64,000 nucleotides of DNA from UBA6120 sp964639215 (GCA_964639215.1 CAZXCV010000002.1:1-64000), one strand, 5' to 3'. Shown: positions 33,116 through 41,958, numbered from the stretch's first letter. Numbers and translations are program-made. Notes: generated by a model not told the origin, from the letters alone.

Positions 33116-33787
33116 ATGATTAGAAACGTAATTTTCGATCTTGATGGAACGCTTTTAGACACCATTAATGACATCGCTAAAGCTTTGAATGAGACGCTTG
33201 TAAGTTTCGAGCTACCACCTGTAAGTCTCTATGAGGTCACGAGTTTTATCGGGGATGGCTCTGATATGCTGATTAAGCGCGCATTGAAGGGAGATAGACT
33301 TGAGGCAGTAACACTTTTAAAATTTAAAAAACAATATTTATCATTACAACTTACCTATCAGTTAGAACGAACAAAACCTTTTAGTGGAATCTTAACGCTT
33401 ATACATTCATTACGGAATCAAAACATTCGGCTCTTCGTCTTTTCAAATAAACCACATGACTTTGTCGTGAAATTGATTGAAGCGCGGTTTCCCAATCTTT
33501 TTACGGCTGTGCTTGGCCAAAAAGATCAGGCGATGCCGAAACCAGACATAACCGCCTTTACCCATTTTGCCAAGCAACATCAAATCTTTAGTGGTACCTC
33601 ACTCTTTGTTGGTGACTCGCTTGTTGATATTACCACAGCCCAAAATTTAGCGATGAATTGCGTGGCGGTAACATGGGGGTATGTCGCTAAAGAGACTCTC
33701 ATCAATGCGAAACCAACATTTGTTTGCGATACTACTGAAGAACTTTTAACGATCGTTCAAAAATTGAATCAGGGATTACCAAGATGA
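33116..33787 (+). CDS. HAD family hydrolase (Gph/PpaX-like phosphatase)
   Basis: This is a HAD-superfamily phosphatase with the motif I DLDGTLLD (about 7-14), motif II near VFSNK, and motif IV/III near GDSLVDI, with a C1-type helical cap of the phosphoglycolate phosphatase/PpaX group. Start 33116 gives 223 residues; an ATG 12 bases upstream (33104) lies inside the -10 box and is less likely. The substrate cannot be told. It overlaps the photolyase gene by 4 bases (ATGA), so the two are co-transcribed. Confidence 0.85.
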   Translation: MIRNVIFDLDGTLLDTINDIAKALNETLVSFELPPVSLYEVTSFIGDGSDMLIKRALKGDRLEAVTLLKFKKQYLSLQLTYQLERTKPFSGILTLIHSLRNQNIRLFVFSNKPHDFVVKLIEARFPNLFTAVLGQKDQAMPKPDITAFTHFAKQHQIFSGTSLFVGDSLVDITTAQNLAMNCVAVTWGYVAKETLINAKPTFVCDTTEELLTIVQKLNQGLPR

Positions 33788-35112
33788 TTGATAAGATATT
33801 AGCGAGTCGGATACGAATCTTAAAAGAAAACAATGTCCATCACGGACCTGTTATTTATTGGATGAATCGCGATCAACGCATCGTTGATAATTGGGCTTAC
33901 ATTATAGCTCTTGAGCTTGCTAAGGAGCGAAATGAAACGGTGATTGTCTTATTTAATCTCGCTCCTAGTTTTGGCGCCTTAACTTACAGTCAACAAAATA
34001 AAATCTACCAGTTTATGGGAGCAGGATTAAAGGAGCTTATCGTACAGGCAGAACAAAATGGTGTTCATCTAGTAATTGAGCAGGGTGAACCACGATTAAC
34101 GATTCCCCGCATTATTAAGAAATATCAAGCGGGACTCCTTATTGCTGATTATTCACCCCTTCATGAGATGCGTAAATGGCGTCAAGATGTAATCGATAAC
34201 ATTGAAATCACAATGTTGGAAGTCGATGCTCACAACATCATCCCAGTTTGGATTGCTAGCGATAAACAAGAATGGGGAGCTTATACACTAAGACCAAAAA
34301 TAACGAGGCTTTTGCAGTCGTATTTGATTGACTTTCCGAACCTAACTAAAGAAAAACCTGCACAAATCCTCATTCATTCACAGATTAAAGCATGGCTTAG
34401 TCAATTGAAAAATCAGCCATCTAGTGATGAAGCAATGCAGGAATTTATCACGACGCGACTACCCGATTACCATTTCAGGAACAACCCAAATCTCAACGTC
34501 ACTTCACGGTTGTCGGCCTATTTACATTTTGGACATTTAAGCGCCCAAAGATTAGCACTCGCAACAAAAATGAGTGGACATCCAAGTGAAGAATTTCTAG
34601 AAGAATTAATCGTGAGACGCGAACTTGCTGAAAATTACTGTCACTATAACCCTCAATATGACACAGTCGATGGTTTCCCTAATTGGGCAAAAGCGACTTT
34701 AGCAAAACACCAGCATGACAAACGAGAATATATTTATACAAGCGCACAACTGGAATTTGCAAAAACCCATGACCCAATCTGGAACGCTGCCCAGCGGCAA
34801 CTCCTAACGACGAATTACATGCATGGTTACATGAGGATGTATTGGGCAAAGAAAATTCTTGAATGGACCGCTTCAGTTAATGATGCTTTTCGGATTGCTG
34901 TTTACATCAACGATAAATATCAACTAGATGGCCGTGATCCGAATGGTTACACGGGCATCGCTTGGGCATTAGGTGGTGTCCATGATCGTCCCTGGGGTGA
35001 ACGTTCAATTTTTGGTATGATCCGTTATATGAATATGGCAGGACTCAAACGCAAGTTTGGTACTGATGAATATATTGACACATGGGGTGACGATACACCA
35101 AAACTGCTTTAA
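33784..35112 (+). CDS. phrB: class II CPD photolyase
   Basis: This is a light-driven FAD enzyme that splits cyclobutane pyrimidine dimers. The 442-residue protein has the class II signature YWMNRDQRIVDNWA (about 25-38), the DAHNIIPVW segment (about 149-157), and near the C-terminus THDPIWNAAQ, MHGYMRMYWAKKILEW and DGRDPNGYTGIAW, which match the archaeal and eukaryotic class II enzymes closely. Bacteria more often have class I, so a history of transfer is plausible. It is coupled to the HAD gene upstream. Confidence 0.93.
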   Translation: MIDKILASRIRILKENNVHHGPVIYWMNRDQRIVDNWAYIIALELAKERNETVIVLFNLAPSFGALTYSQQNKIYQFMGAGLKELIVQAEQNGVHLVIEQGEPRLTIPRIIKKYQAGLLIADYSPLHEMRKWRQDVIDNIEITMLEVDAHNIIPVWIASDKQEWGAYTLRPKITRLLQSYLIDFPNLTKEKPAQILIHSQIKAWLSQLKNQPSSDEAMQEFITTRLPDYHFRNNPNLNVTSRLSAYLHFGHLSAQRLALATKMSGHPSEEFLEELIVRRELAENYCHYNPQYDTVDGFPNWAKATLAKHQHDKREYIYTSAQLEFAKTHDPIWNAAQRQLLTTNYMHGYMRMYWAKKILEWTASVNDAFRIAVYINDKYQLDGRDPNGYTGIAWALGGVHDRPWGERSIFGMIRYMNMAGLKRKFGTDEYIDTWGDDTPKLL

Positions 35113-35144
35113 TATGATAAAGTATAGGAACATTAGGAAATATA

Positions 35145-36482
35145 ATGGATATTCGTTTATATAACAGTTACACCGATAAAATTGAAACATTGAAGCCGGT
35201 CATACCCGGTCACATCAGCATGTATGTATGTGGTCCAACCGTCTATGATTTTGTTCATATCGGCAATTTGCGACCTGTCGTCGTTTTTGATGTACTGAGG
35301 CGTTTATTAGAACATGTGGGCTATCAAGTGACACATGTCAGCAATTACACCGACATTGACGATAAGATTATTGCAAAAGCAATCGAGAGTCACCAATCAG
35401 AAACCACGATTGCTGATAAATACATCAAGGCTTTTGAAGAAAATGTAAAAACGATTAATTCATATCTTCCAACAGTTACCCCTCGAGTTACAAATTTCAT
35501 TAATCAAATTATTGATTATATTGCCGCTCTCATTGAAAAAGGTGCCGCTTATGTCAACGATGGAGAAGTCTTTTTCAATATTGCGAGGGTTGCCGATTAC
35601 GGCCACCTTTCAAATATGAAATTAGACGATCTTATTAGTGGGGCAAGGATTGATGAAAATAGCAAAAAGCGGTCACCTCTTGATTTCCTTCTTTGGAAAA
35701 AGACTGACCAAGGCATCACTTTTTCTAGTCCATGGGGTCAAGGTCGTCCAGGTTGGCACACTGAATGCGCCGTGATGATTGATAGCATTTTTCCTGGCAA
35801 AATTATTGATATCCACGGCGGTGGGTTTGATTTAAAATTTCCACATCACGATAATGAAATCGCTCAGAGTATTGCTCAAAATGGTACTCGCCTTGCGAAT
35901 ATCTGGATGCATAATGGTTTTATCAATCTTAACGATGACAAAATGAGTAAGTCCACGGGAAATTTATTACGAGCGACCGATGCGCTAGAAGAAATGGGCG
36001 GACCAGCGTTACGCTTAATGTTACTAGCGACTCATTATCGATTACCGGTTAATTTGACGACAACTTTCTTTGAGAATGCCCGGACTGAGATTCAAAAAAT
36101 TAGTGGCACCCTCAAACAACTGGCAGTTACTTTGCAAATAGCAAATATTGATTTGGAAACGCCAACGTCACTAAAACTTGATGCTTTTCTAGCGGCGCTA
36201 TCCGATGATTTAAATACGAGTAACGCCTTAACCACGATGAATGACTTACTACGCGAAATCAATCGCGAACTACGACAAAAACCATTCAATTATTCCAAAC
36301 TAACCGACAGCTTCTTTACATTAAATAAGATGTTACATATACTTGGTTTAGACATAACGTATCCGCGCTTAGACCATGAAGATCGCGCCTTGTATGATCG
36401 CTATCTCGCCTTGAAACAAGCTGGCGAGTATGAGCAATCAGATCGCATTCGCGCCGAACTCATGCAGCGTCACATACTTTAA
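35145..36482 (+). CDS. cysS: cysteinyl-tRNA synthetase
   Basis: CysRS is a class I synthetase with a catalytic zinc. The 445-residue protein has the HIGH-type motif (HIGN at about 41-44), zinc ligands in CGPTVYDF (about 26-33) and the later GWHTECAVM segment, and KMSKS (about 266-270). The C-terminal anticodon domain is shortened against the usual 465 residues. AGGAAA lies 4 bases before the ATG; TATGAT at 35113-35118 is a possible -10 box. It starts the cysS-mgtC-rlmB-sigH block. Confidence 0.97.
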   Translation: MDIRLYNSYTDKIETLKPVIPGHISMYVCGPTVYDFVHIGNLRPVVVFDVLRRLLEHVGYQVTHVSNYTDIDDKIIAKAIESHQSETTIADKYIKAFEENVKTINSYLPTVTPRVTNFINQIIDYIAALIEKGAAYVNDGEVFFNIARVADYGHLSNMKLDDLISGARIDENSKKRSPLDFLLWKKTDQGITFSSPWGQGRPGWHTECAVMIDSIFPGKIIDIHGGGFDLKFPHHDNEIAQSIAQNGTRLANIWMHNGFINLNDDKMSKSTGNLLRATDALEEMGGPALRLMLLATHYRLPVNLTTTFFENARTEIQKISGTLKQLAVTLQIANIDLETPTSLKLDAFLAALSDDLNTSNALTTMNDLLREINRELRQKPFNYSKLTDSFFTLNKMLHILGLDITYPRLDHEDRALYDRYLALKQAGEYEQSDRIRAELMQRHIL

Positions 36483-36500
36483 CGTAGAGGAGTTGGTCTT

Positions 36501-37259
36501 ATGAATCATCTTTTAACAACAAATTACTTTAGCCCACTAACAAACACGATTGACCAATATCTCATCGATATTTTGAATCAGCTTGGACCATGGGGAAACA
36601 TCATTCTCATCCTAGTGTCATTATTAATCGCCGCAATATTGACTGGAATTATCGGTTATGAGCGGGAATACCATGGCCATGCCGCCGGACTTCGAACACA
36701 CATTCTTGTTGGTGTCGCCAGTGCGTTGGTTATGGTTATTTCCATTTATGGTTTTGGATCGACATTTGTCGATCGTGATCCCGCAAGGTTAGCCGCTCAA
36801 GTTGTTAGTGGCATCGGCTTTCTCGGTGCTGGTACAATTATTCAAACAGGCACAGATATTAAAGGTTTAACGACAGCGACAACATTATGGTTAGTAATGG
36901 CCATTGGCCTTGCTTCGGGTGCTGGACGCTTTGTCATTGCTCTTATTGCGACTGTGATTTCGCTGATTACATTGGTGATCTTGCGTCGCGTGGAACATTA
37001 TGCCTCACGTCGCGTCCCAAAAATTACCCTAGTCGTTACACCAGACACACCGATTTTAAAACAAATTCACTTTGTCGCTTCACGTATGGGAGTATCGATT
37101 AAAGATCTGCAATCGCAAATTGTCAATATCGGTGGACAAGTATTCCTGCGCGTTTCGATTCGAATTGCCTATATGTCCACGGCCACTTCTGCCGCTTTGA
37201 TTGAAGAGTTGAAAATGACGATTCAACCAATCGAAATCCGTATCTCCACTGAATATTGA
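36501..37259 (+). CDS. MgtC/SapB family membrane protein
   Basis: The 252-residue protein has four to five N-terminal helices with the MgtC features YEREYHGHAAGLRTH (about 53-67) and GIGFLGAGTII (about 107-117), and a soluble C-terminal ACT-like domain (about 170-252). MgtC proteins influence magnesium and membrane potential homeostasis. In Bacillus the RNase mini-III gene stands at this place between cysS and rlmB; here this gene is present instead. AGAGGAG lies before the ATG. Confidence 0.88.
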   Translation: MNHLLTTNYFSPLTNTIDQYLIDILNQLGPWGNIILILVSLLIAAILTGIIGYEREYHGHAAGLRTHILVGVASALVMVISIYGFGSTFVDRDPARLAAQVVSGIGFLGAGTIIQTGTDIKGLTTATTLWLVMAIGLASGAGRFVIALIATVISLITLVILRRVEHYASRRVPKITLVVTPDTPILKQIHFVASRMGVSIKDLQSQIVNIGGQVFLRVSIRIAYMSTATSAALIEELKMTIQPIEIRISTEY

Positions 37260-37291
37260 GACAAAATTGAGACGATTTTGAAATTCACCTT

Positions 37292-38020
37292 ATGAAATAT
37301 CCGCGACAATATATCTATGGTCGTAATGCAGTTACTGAGGCGTTAATTTCACAGCGAGCTAAGAAAATATTTCTTTCTTCGAATTTTTCCGATCGCGAGA
37401 TTTTACCGCTCATTGACAAGCAGCACGTACCAATTGAAAGAAAGGAAAACGACTGGCTTTCACATCTTGTCGCTGGCAATCATCAAGGAATTATCGCTGA
37501 AGTAGAAGAATATGAATTCATGGCATTGGAGCAGTTAATCGCCAAAAGCGATCAACAAACGTATCCACTAATCGTGATGCTTGATTCTATTCAAGACCCT
37601 CATAACTTTGGAGCCATTATCCGTAACGCTGAAGCGTTCGGTGCGGCAGGAATCATCATTAAAAAAGACCGCCAAGTCAGCGTTACCGCGACAGTTGCTA
37701 AAGTTGCTAGTGGTGCCCTTGAGTATGTCCCAATCGCCGAAGTTACGAATTTATCGCAAACCACAAAACAATTGCAAGCCGCGGGATACTGGGTCATTGC
37801 CACAGCTTTGACCGATGCGATTGATTACCGCACATTTGACTACAACCGTAAACTTGTAGTGATCATTGGTTCTGAAGGATTTGGCATTGCCCCGTTACTG
37901 CGTCGCAATAGTGACGTCACGGTCACCATTCCAATGAGCGGTAAGGTAAATTCAATTAATGCTGCGGCCGCTTCTGCCGTCTTGCTCGCACACATTCACG
38001 CTAATCGTTTTCCTCAATAA
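37292..38020 (+). CDS. rlmB: 23S rRNA (guanosine-2'-O-)-methyltransferase RlmB-like
   Basis: This is a SPOUT (TrmH-type) methyltransferase. The 242-residue protein has an N-terminal substrate-binding domain (about 1-75), the motif DSIQDPHNFGAIIRNAEAFG (about 98-117), and the knot segments IIGSEGFGIAP and IPMSGKVNSINAAAA near the C-terminus, which mark RlmB/TrmH family. Its position between cysS and sigH matches Bacillus yacO. There is no clear ribosome binding site. Confidence 0.92.
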   Translation: MKYPRQYIYGRNAVTEALISQRAKKIFLSSNFSDREILPLIDKQHVPIERKENDWLSHLVAGNHQGIIAEVEEYEFMALEQLIAKSDQQTYPLIVMLDSIQDPHNFGAIIRNAEAFGAAGIIIKKDRQVSVTATVAKVASGALEYVPIAEVTNLSQTTKQLQAAGYWVIATALTDAIDYRTFDYNRKLVVIIGSEGFGIAPLLRRNSDVTVTIPMSGKVNSINAAAASAVLLAHIHANRFPQ

Positions 38021-38030
38021 AGGAGAAAAA

Positions 38031-38624
38031 ATGTCTTTAATAAAAGTTAGTGATGATGAACTCGTTTTTTTAGTGCGCCAACAAAATGATGAAGCATTAG
38101 CCATGCTTGCTGAACGGATGAAAGGAAAACAAGATCGGATGATTCGCCGTCTTTTGCGGGAAAATCGTCAATGTGGCCTTGAATTCGATGATTTAAAACT
38201 CATCGCTCATCAATCGCTTTTAAACACAATCGATTCATACGACCCGCGTAAAGCCGTTTTCGATGCTTACTATCACTTAATCCTCGAGCACGATCTCACC
38301 AATGAAATGAAAAAATTCAATACTTTCAATCAAACGATTTTAAACACAGCAATCTCGCTTGATGAGCCACTGGAAGACGGTGGAGCACTATATGATCTAA
38401 TTGGTCAAGAAGATGATCAAATTGGAGCAATTAGACCAGAGCATATCCTCTCACTTGCTGAAGATAGTAGTGCGGGTTTTACTCCAATTGAAAAAGCCAT
38501 TCTCGCCTATCGTATGCTCGCCTCTTCATATAGAGAAATTGGACGCATCACGAAACTCTCATATCGGCAAGTCTCGCGTATTCTTAGTCGCTTAGCGACC
38601 AACCATTTGCAAACCATTGAATAA
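38031..38624 (+). CDS. sigma-70 family factor, SigH-like
   Basis: The 197-residue protein has a sigma region 2-like N-terminal half (FLVRQQNDEALAMLAERM near 11-28, ending with FDAYYHLILEHDLTNEMKK) and a C-terminal helix-turn-helix like region 4 (YREIGRITKLSYRQVSRILSRL). Placement between rlmB and rpmG-secE-nusG matches sigH of Bacillus exactly. Sporulation control is not implied; competence or stress control is possible. ATG 38031 with AAAGGAG was chosen over upstream in-frame starts that lie inside rlmB. Sequence is divergent from SigH. Confidence 0.78.
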   Translation: MSLIKVSDDELVFLVRQQNDEALAMLAERMKGKQDRMIRRLLRENRQCGLEFDDLKLIAHQSLLNTIDSYDPRKAVFDAYYHLILEHDLTNEMKKFNTFNQTILNTAISLDEPLEDGGALYDLIGQEDDQIGAIRPEHILSLAEDSSAGFTPIEKAILAYRMLASSYREIGRITKLSYRQVSRILSRLATNHLQTIE

Positions 38625-38650
38625 ACTCAAAACACAGCGGTCGTTATTAC

Positions 38651-38679
38651 TTGACTTACTTAAAAACGCATGGTATATT
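38651..38679 (+). promoter_or_regulatory. rpmG-secE-nusG promoter
   Basis: TTGACT at 38651-38656 and TATATT at 38674-38679 are 17 bases apart. The rpmG ATG follows at 38717. Confidence 0.8.
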
Positions 38680-38716
38680 TTGTTTCGCTAAAATGATTAA
38701 ATAATAGGGTAACAAT

Positions 38717-38866
38717 ATGCGTGAAAAAATCATTTTAATTTGCTCCGAGTGCTTAGCTCGAAACTACGAAACGACACGGCGACGTGGCGTGACGGACACG
38801 CGTTTTGAATTAAAAAAATATTGCCCAAGATGTCAGAAAAGCACGATTCATAAAGAAAGTCGCTAG
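38717..38866 (+). CDS. rpmG: 50S ribosomal protein L33
   Basis: The 49-residue protein has the two zinc pairs CSEC (9-12) and CPRC (36-39), the NYETTRRR segment (16-23) and the FELKKYC segment, all typical of zinc-binding L33. It stands in the standard position before secE. The ribosome binding site is weak (AGGGT). Confidence 0.96.
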   Translation: MREKIILICSECLARNYETTRRRGVTDTRFELKKYCPRCQKSTIHKESR

Positions 38867-38876
38867 AGGTGAAAAG

Positions 38877-39074
38877 ATGAACATCAAAAAATATACTGGT
38901 GAAGTAATTCGGGAAAGCCAGCGCGTTCGCTGGCCGAAGCGCGAGGTATTAATTCCCTCAATTATTGTCGTCGTTTCCATCGCTGTATTTGCGGCGGTTG
39001 TCCTAAGTTTAGAAGATCTCCTTGTCGGCGAATTATTAAAGCAATTGCGCAATGCATTTGAATCATTGCGGTAA
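38877..39074 (+). CDS. secE: protein translocase subunit SecE
   Basis: SecE clamps SecY in the membrane. The 65-residue protein has the amphipathic helix with ESQRVRWPKREVL (about 12-24) and one membrane helix (about 27-48). This is the minimal single-helix form of Gram-positives. GAGGTG lies before the ATG; nusG follows 9 bases after its stop. Confidence 0.95.
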   Translation: MNIKKYTGEVIRESQRVRWPKREVLIPSIIVVVSIAVFAAVVLSLEDLLVGELLKQLRNAFESLR

Positions 39075-39083
39075 GGAGCGAAT

Positions 39084-39641
39084 ATGACCACTGAATTATT
39101 AGTTGAAAAACAATGGTATATCGTTAGCACTTACTCAAGTCATGAAAACAAAGTCGCCGAAAATTTACGGCGTCGAGTCGATTCCATGAATTTACAAGAT
39201 TTCATTTTCCGCATTCTTGTGGTTGAACAGGAAGAAGCCGTCTTTAAAGATGGGATGCCGACGGGCAAAAAGAAAATGAAAAACTCATTTCCAGGCTATG
39301 TTTTCATCGAAATGATCATGACTGATGAATCATGGTACATGGTTCGTAACACACCGGGAGTTACGGGCTTTGTCGGATCATCAGGTGGTGGTACCAAACC
39401 AATTCCAGTACCACCTGAACAAATGGAGCCAATCTTAAAACGGATGGGCATGGTTGATCAAGGCATGTATGATCGTTATAGTGTCGGTGATTTAATAAAA
39501 GTTATTCACGGACCACTTGAAGGGACTGAAGGCACGATTCAGGTAATCGATAAAGAAAGCGGTGTTGTTAAAGTAGAAACCATTTTCTTTGGTCGCGCGA
39601 CATCAGTTGAAGTTGACTTCGGAGAAATTGAAAAAATCTAA
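39084..39641 (+). CDS. nusG: transcription termination/antitermination protein NusG
   Basis: NusG binds the RNA polymerase clamp and couples transcription to other machinery. The 185-residue protein has the NGN domain (KQWYIVSTYSSHENKVAENL near 9-28, FPGYVFIEM near 70) and a C-terminal KOW domain (GDLIKVIHGPLEGTEG, about 135-150). Length is normal. A bidirectional terminator follows. Confidence 0.97.
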   Translation: MTTELLVEKQWYIVSTYSSHENKVAENLRRRVDSMNLQDFIFRILVVEQEEAVFKDGMPTGKKKMKNSFPGYVFIEMIMTDESWYMVRNTPGVTGFVGSSGGGTKPIPVPPEQMEPILKRMGMVDQGMYDRYSVGDLIKVIHGPLEGTEGTIQVIDKESGVVKVETIFFGRATSVEVDFGEIEKI

Positions 39642-39644
39642 AAT

Positions 39645-39670
39645 AAAAGCCGATTTAATCGGCTTTTTTT
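39645..39670 (+). terminator. bidirectional terminator between nusG and the TrkA-like gene
   Basis: AAAAGCCGAT pairs with ATCGGCTTTT around a short TTA loop and continues into T residues to 39670. The minus strand reads as a hairpin with a T tract too, so the element can serve both convergent genes. The minus-strand stop codon lies 2 bases beyond. Confidence 0.9.
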
Positions 39671-39671
39671 C

Positions 39672-40337
39672 TTATTCGTCACCTTGGAGAAAGTTACCGA
39701 ATTCACGGAGCTCTTTTCGCTTTCCAACCACAAAGACGACGTCATCTGGTTCAATGAGATCGGATGCTCGAGGAATTGATGTCACTTTGTTTTTAGTCAG
39801 TAAGATTAGGTTGACGTTAAATTTATTACGCGGGTCAATTTCAATAATTGAGTGGGCAATGAATTTCGGTCCAACCGTGATTTTAACAACACTAAAGTTA
39901 TCGCTTAGTGAATAATAATCGAGGAAGTCTTCATCATCAAGGCGATTTGCCAAGCCTAAACCGGCAAGACGTTGCGGCATGATAATTTCTGTCGCCCCAA
40001 GTTTTTTGATAATCGGAACATAATAATCGTCATCAACGCGAACGACAATATGGGAAATGTTCATATTCGATAAGATTACCGTCGTCAAAATCGAAGCTTG
40101 AATGTTATCGCCGTAAGCGACGATGGCGTGGGTAACGTGGTGGACATCGAGTTCGCGCAGCGCCTTTTCATCAGTGGCATCGGCAACGAAGGCGGTTGGG
40201 ACATGCAGTGCCGCTTTTCGAACACTTGTTTCATCGCGGTCAATCGCGATGACGTCAGCGCCAATCGAGGCGAGTTCGCTCACAATGGCTAAACCAAACT
40301 GTCCTAATCCAATGACTGCAAATGATTTTTTACTCAT
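39672..40337 (-). CDS. potassium uptake regulatory subunit, TrkA/KtrA-like RCK protein
   Basis: This is a cytosolic RCK ring subunit that gates the potassium channel-like partner encoded just upstream. The 221-residue protein has the Rossmann motif GLGQFG (10-15) with an acidic end to strand 2 (IDRDE, about 31-35), and a C-terminal TrkA-C domain (about 140-221). ATG 40337 with AAAGGAG was preferred over an in-frame start 21 bases upstream. Together with the next gene it forms a two-gene unit that interrupts the nusG-rplK neighbourhood. Confidence 0.93.
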   Translation of the reverse strand: MSKKSFAVIGLGQFGLAIVSELASIGADVIAIDRDETSVRKAALHVPTAFVADATDEKALRELDVHHVTHAIVAYGDNIQASILTTVILSNMNISHIVVRVDDDYYVPIIKKLGATEIIMPQRLAGLGLANRLDDEDFLDYYSLSDNFSVVKITVGPKFIAHSIIEIDPRNKFNVNLILLTKNKVTSIPRASDLIEPDDVVFVVGKRKELREFGNFLQGDE

Positions 40338-40350
40338 AATAATAACTCCT

Positions 40351-41694
40351 TTAACCAATCGGGATGGTGGCTTCGATATAACTGAAATGTGTATTGTCAG
40401 CTTTGTTCATTGATTCGGACACGATTGCAAATAATGTCATCGGTCCAGTGCGACCAAGCAGCATCAATAACGCTAATATTATTTTACTACCATTCGTTAG
40501 GTATGGGGTGACCCCTTGAGAAAAGCCAACGGTACCAAATGCGGAAAATGCTTCAAACATCAGTGCGCTTGCGTCAAATATACCGGCTGGGTAAGCTGTG
40601 TTGATATCTTCAAAATGGTTAATAAGAATAATGGAGACGAATACAATAATCCCAGCGATAAATGTTAATGCCATTGCTTTAATGACTGTTGTATTCGAGA
40701 ATGATCGTTTAAATGCATGAACCTTCTTGCCTCGAATATAAGAAATGATGGCTAGTGCGATAATGAACGCGGTTGTCGTTTTGATACCACCACCAGTGGA
40801 AATGGGGTTAGCACCAATAAACATTAAAATCATGATAAATAAACGTCCAGATAAAGAAATTCGATTCATGTCGATGGTAGAAAATCCAGCGGTACGCGCC
40901 GAAATGCTATGAAATAACGCTTGTAGAATTGTGAGATCACTCGTATGGTTGAGCTCCGTGAAATAAAGGGCAAAAGCCCCAAGAGGAATCAGGATGATCA
41001 TCATCGTCAGAACAACTTTCGTGTAAGCGGTCCAATTACGTGCTGGACGTCCAGACAGAATATCAACCCAGACAAGAAATCCAAGACCACCAGAAACGAT
41101 GAGCACCATCATGGTGATATTGAGAATTAAATTACTGGAATAAGCTTGTAAACTCGTGCTTCCTAACAAATCAAAACCAGCATTATTAAACGCCGAGATT
41201 GACAAAAAAGCTGATTGGAAAAGTCCTTCCCAAAAACCAAAGCGTGGCACCATGACAAACATGATCGGGACGATGCCAACAGCCTCAATTATGAGAGTAA
41301 TAAAAATAACTTTGCGGACAAAATTAATGACGCCTTTCATCGATGACAAATTTAGTGCTTCCTTGATGATGTACCGATCGATGATGCCAATCCGCCGGCC
41401 AGATAAAGTGACAATGAATGTAAAAACGGTTATAAAACCAAGACCGCCAATGGAAATGAGCACCATTAACACGATTTCACCAAATCGCGTTAATTCATCA
41501 ATGACGCTTGCATAGGGCGATAAACCAGTCACACAAACAGCGGAGGCTGATAAAAACAGAGCATTGAAAAAGTCGTGCCATTGCCCATCTTCATGAGTGA
41601 TTGGCAAAGCGAAAATAAAAGTTCCGATGAGTATTAGGGCGAGAAAACTCATGAATACTAGTAGATATGGTGATATACGAAACTTATTTAACAA
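40351..41694 (-). CDS. potassium uptake membrane subunit, TrkH/KtrB-like
   Basis: This is a four-repeat potassium channel-like transporter. The 447-residue protein has about eight to ten helices and four P-loop regions, with the first selectivity-type segment at SASAVCVTGLSPY (about 50-62) and others at ISAFNNAGFDLLG, ISARTAGFSTID and AFSAFGTVGFSQG, each with a central glycine. The start is TTG behind GAGGT. It lies upstream of the TrkA-like gene on the same strand with a 13-base gap. Confidence 0.93.
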   Translation of the reverse strand: MLNKFRISPYLLVFMSFLALILIGTFIFALPITHEDGQWHDFFNALFLSASAVCVTGLSPYASVIDELTRFGEIVLMVLISIGGLGFITVFTFIVTLSGRRIGIIDRYIIKEALNLSSMKGVINFVRKVIFITLIIEAVGIVPIMFVMVPRFGFWEGLFQSAFLSISAFNNAGFDLLGSTSLQAYSSNLILNITMMVLIVSGGLGFLVWVDILSGRPARNWTAYTKVVLTMMIILIPLGAFALYFTELNHTSDLTILQALFHSISARTAGFSTIDMNRISLSGRLFIMILMFIGANPISTGGGIKTTTAFIIALAIISYIRGKKVHAFKRSFSNTTVIKAMALTFIAGIIVFVSIILINHFEDINTAYPAGIFDASALMFEAFSAFGTVGFSQGVTPYLTNGSKIILALLMLLGRTGPMTLFAIVSESMNKADNTHFSYIEATIPIG

Positions 41695-41724
41695 AAGTGA
41701 CCTCGCGTTTAAAACTACGACAAG

Positions 41725-41753
41725 ATTATATTACTTACGACGTTGGATGTCTA
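41725..41753 (-). promoter_or_regulatory. promoter of the potassium uptake pair
   Basis: On the minus strand TAGACA (41753-41748) and a perfect TATAAT (41730-41725) are 17 bases apart. The TrkH-like start codon follows 30 bases downstream. Confidence 0.7.
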
Positions 41754-41814
41754 TTCAATCTCGTCGTCTATAGCCATTGCGATATGCTAAATACCAATTT
41801 TTAGTAAAATTTTC

Positions 41815-41842
41815 TTGCCTTAATAAATATACATAGTATAAT
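41815..41842 (+). promoter_or_regulatory. rplK operon promoter
   Basis: TTGCCT at 41815-41820 and a perfect TATAAT at 41837-41842 are 16 bases apart. The leader up to the rplK start is about 110 bases and contains an L1-type binding site. Confidence 0.75.
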
Positions 41843-41892
41843 ACTTAACGCATAGGTCCTATTCGGTACGCCGAAAAAACTGATTGCACTGC

Positions 41893-41922
41893 GTGGAAGG
41901 ACGTGATTCGTCCACTGACCAC
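41893..41922 (+). ncRNA. ribosomal protein L1 leader, copy 1 (before rplK)
   Basis: GTGG (41893-41896) pairs with CCAC (41919-41922); inside, GGACG (41899-41903) pairs with CGTCC (41909-41913). The AA on the 5' side and ACTGA on the 3' side form the asymmetric loop typical of L1 targets in 23S rRNA and L1 leaders. It would allow L1 to repress rplK and rplA. Confidence 0.75.
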
Positions 41923-41958
41923 AGCACGGACTTTACACATAATTAGGAGGTGTGTCAC

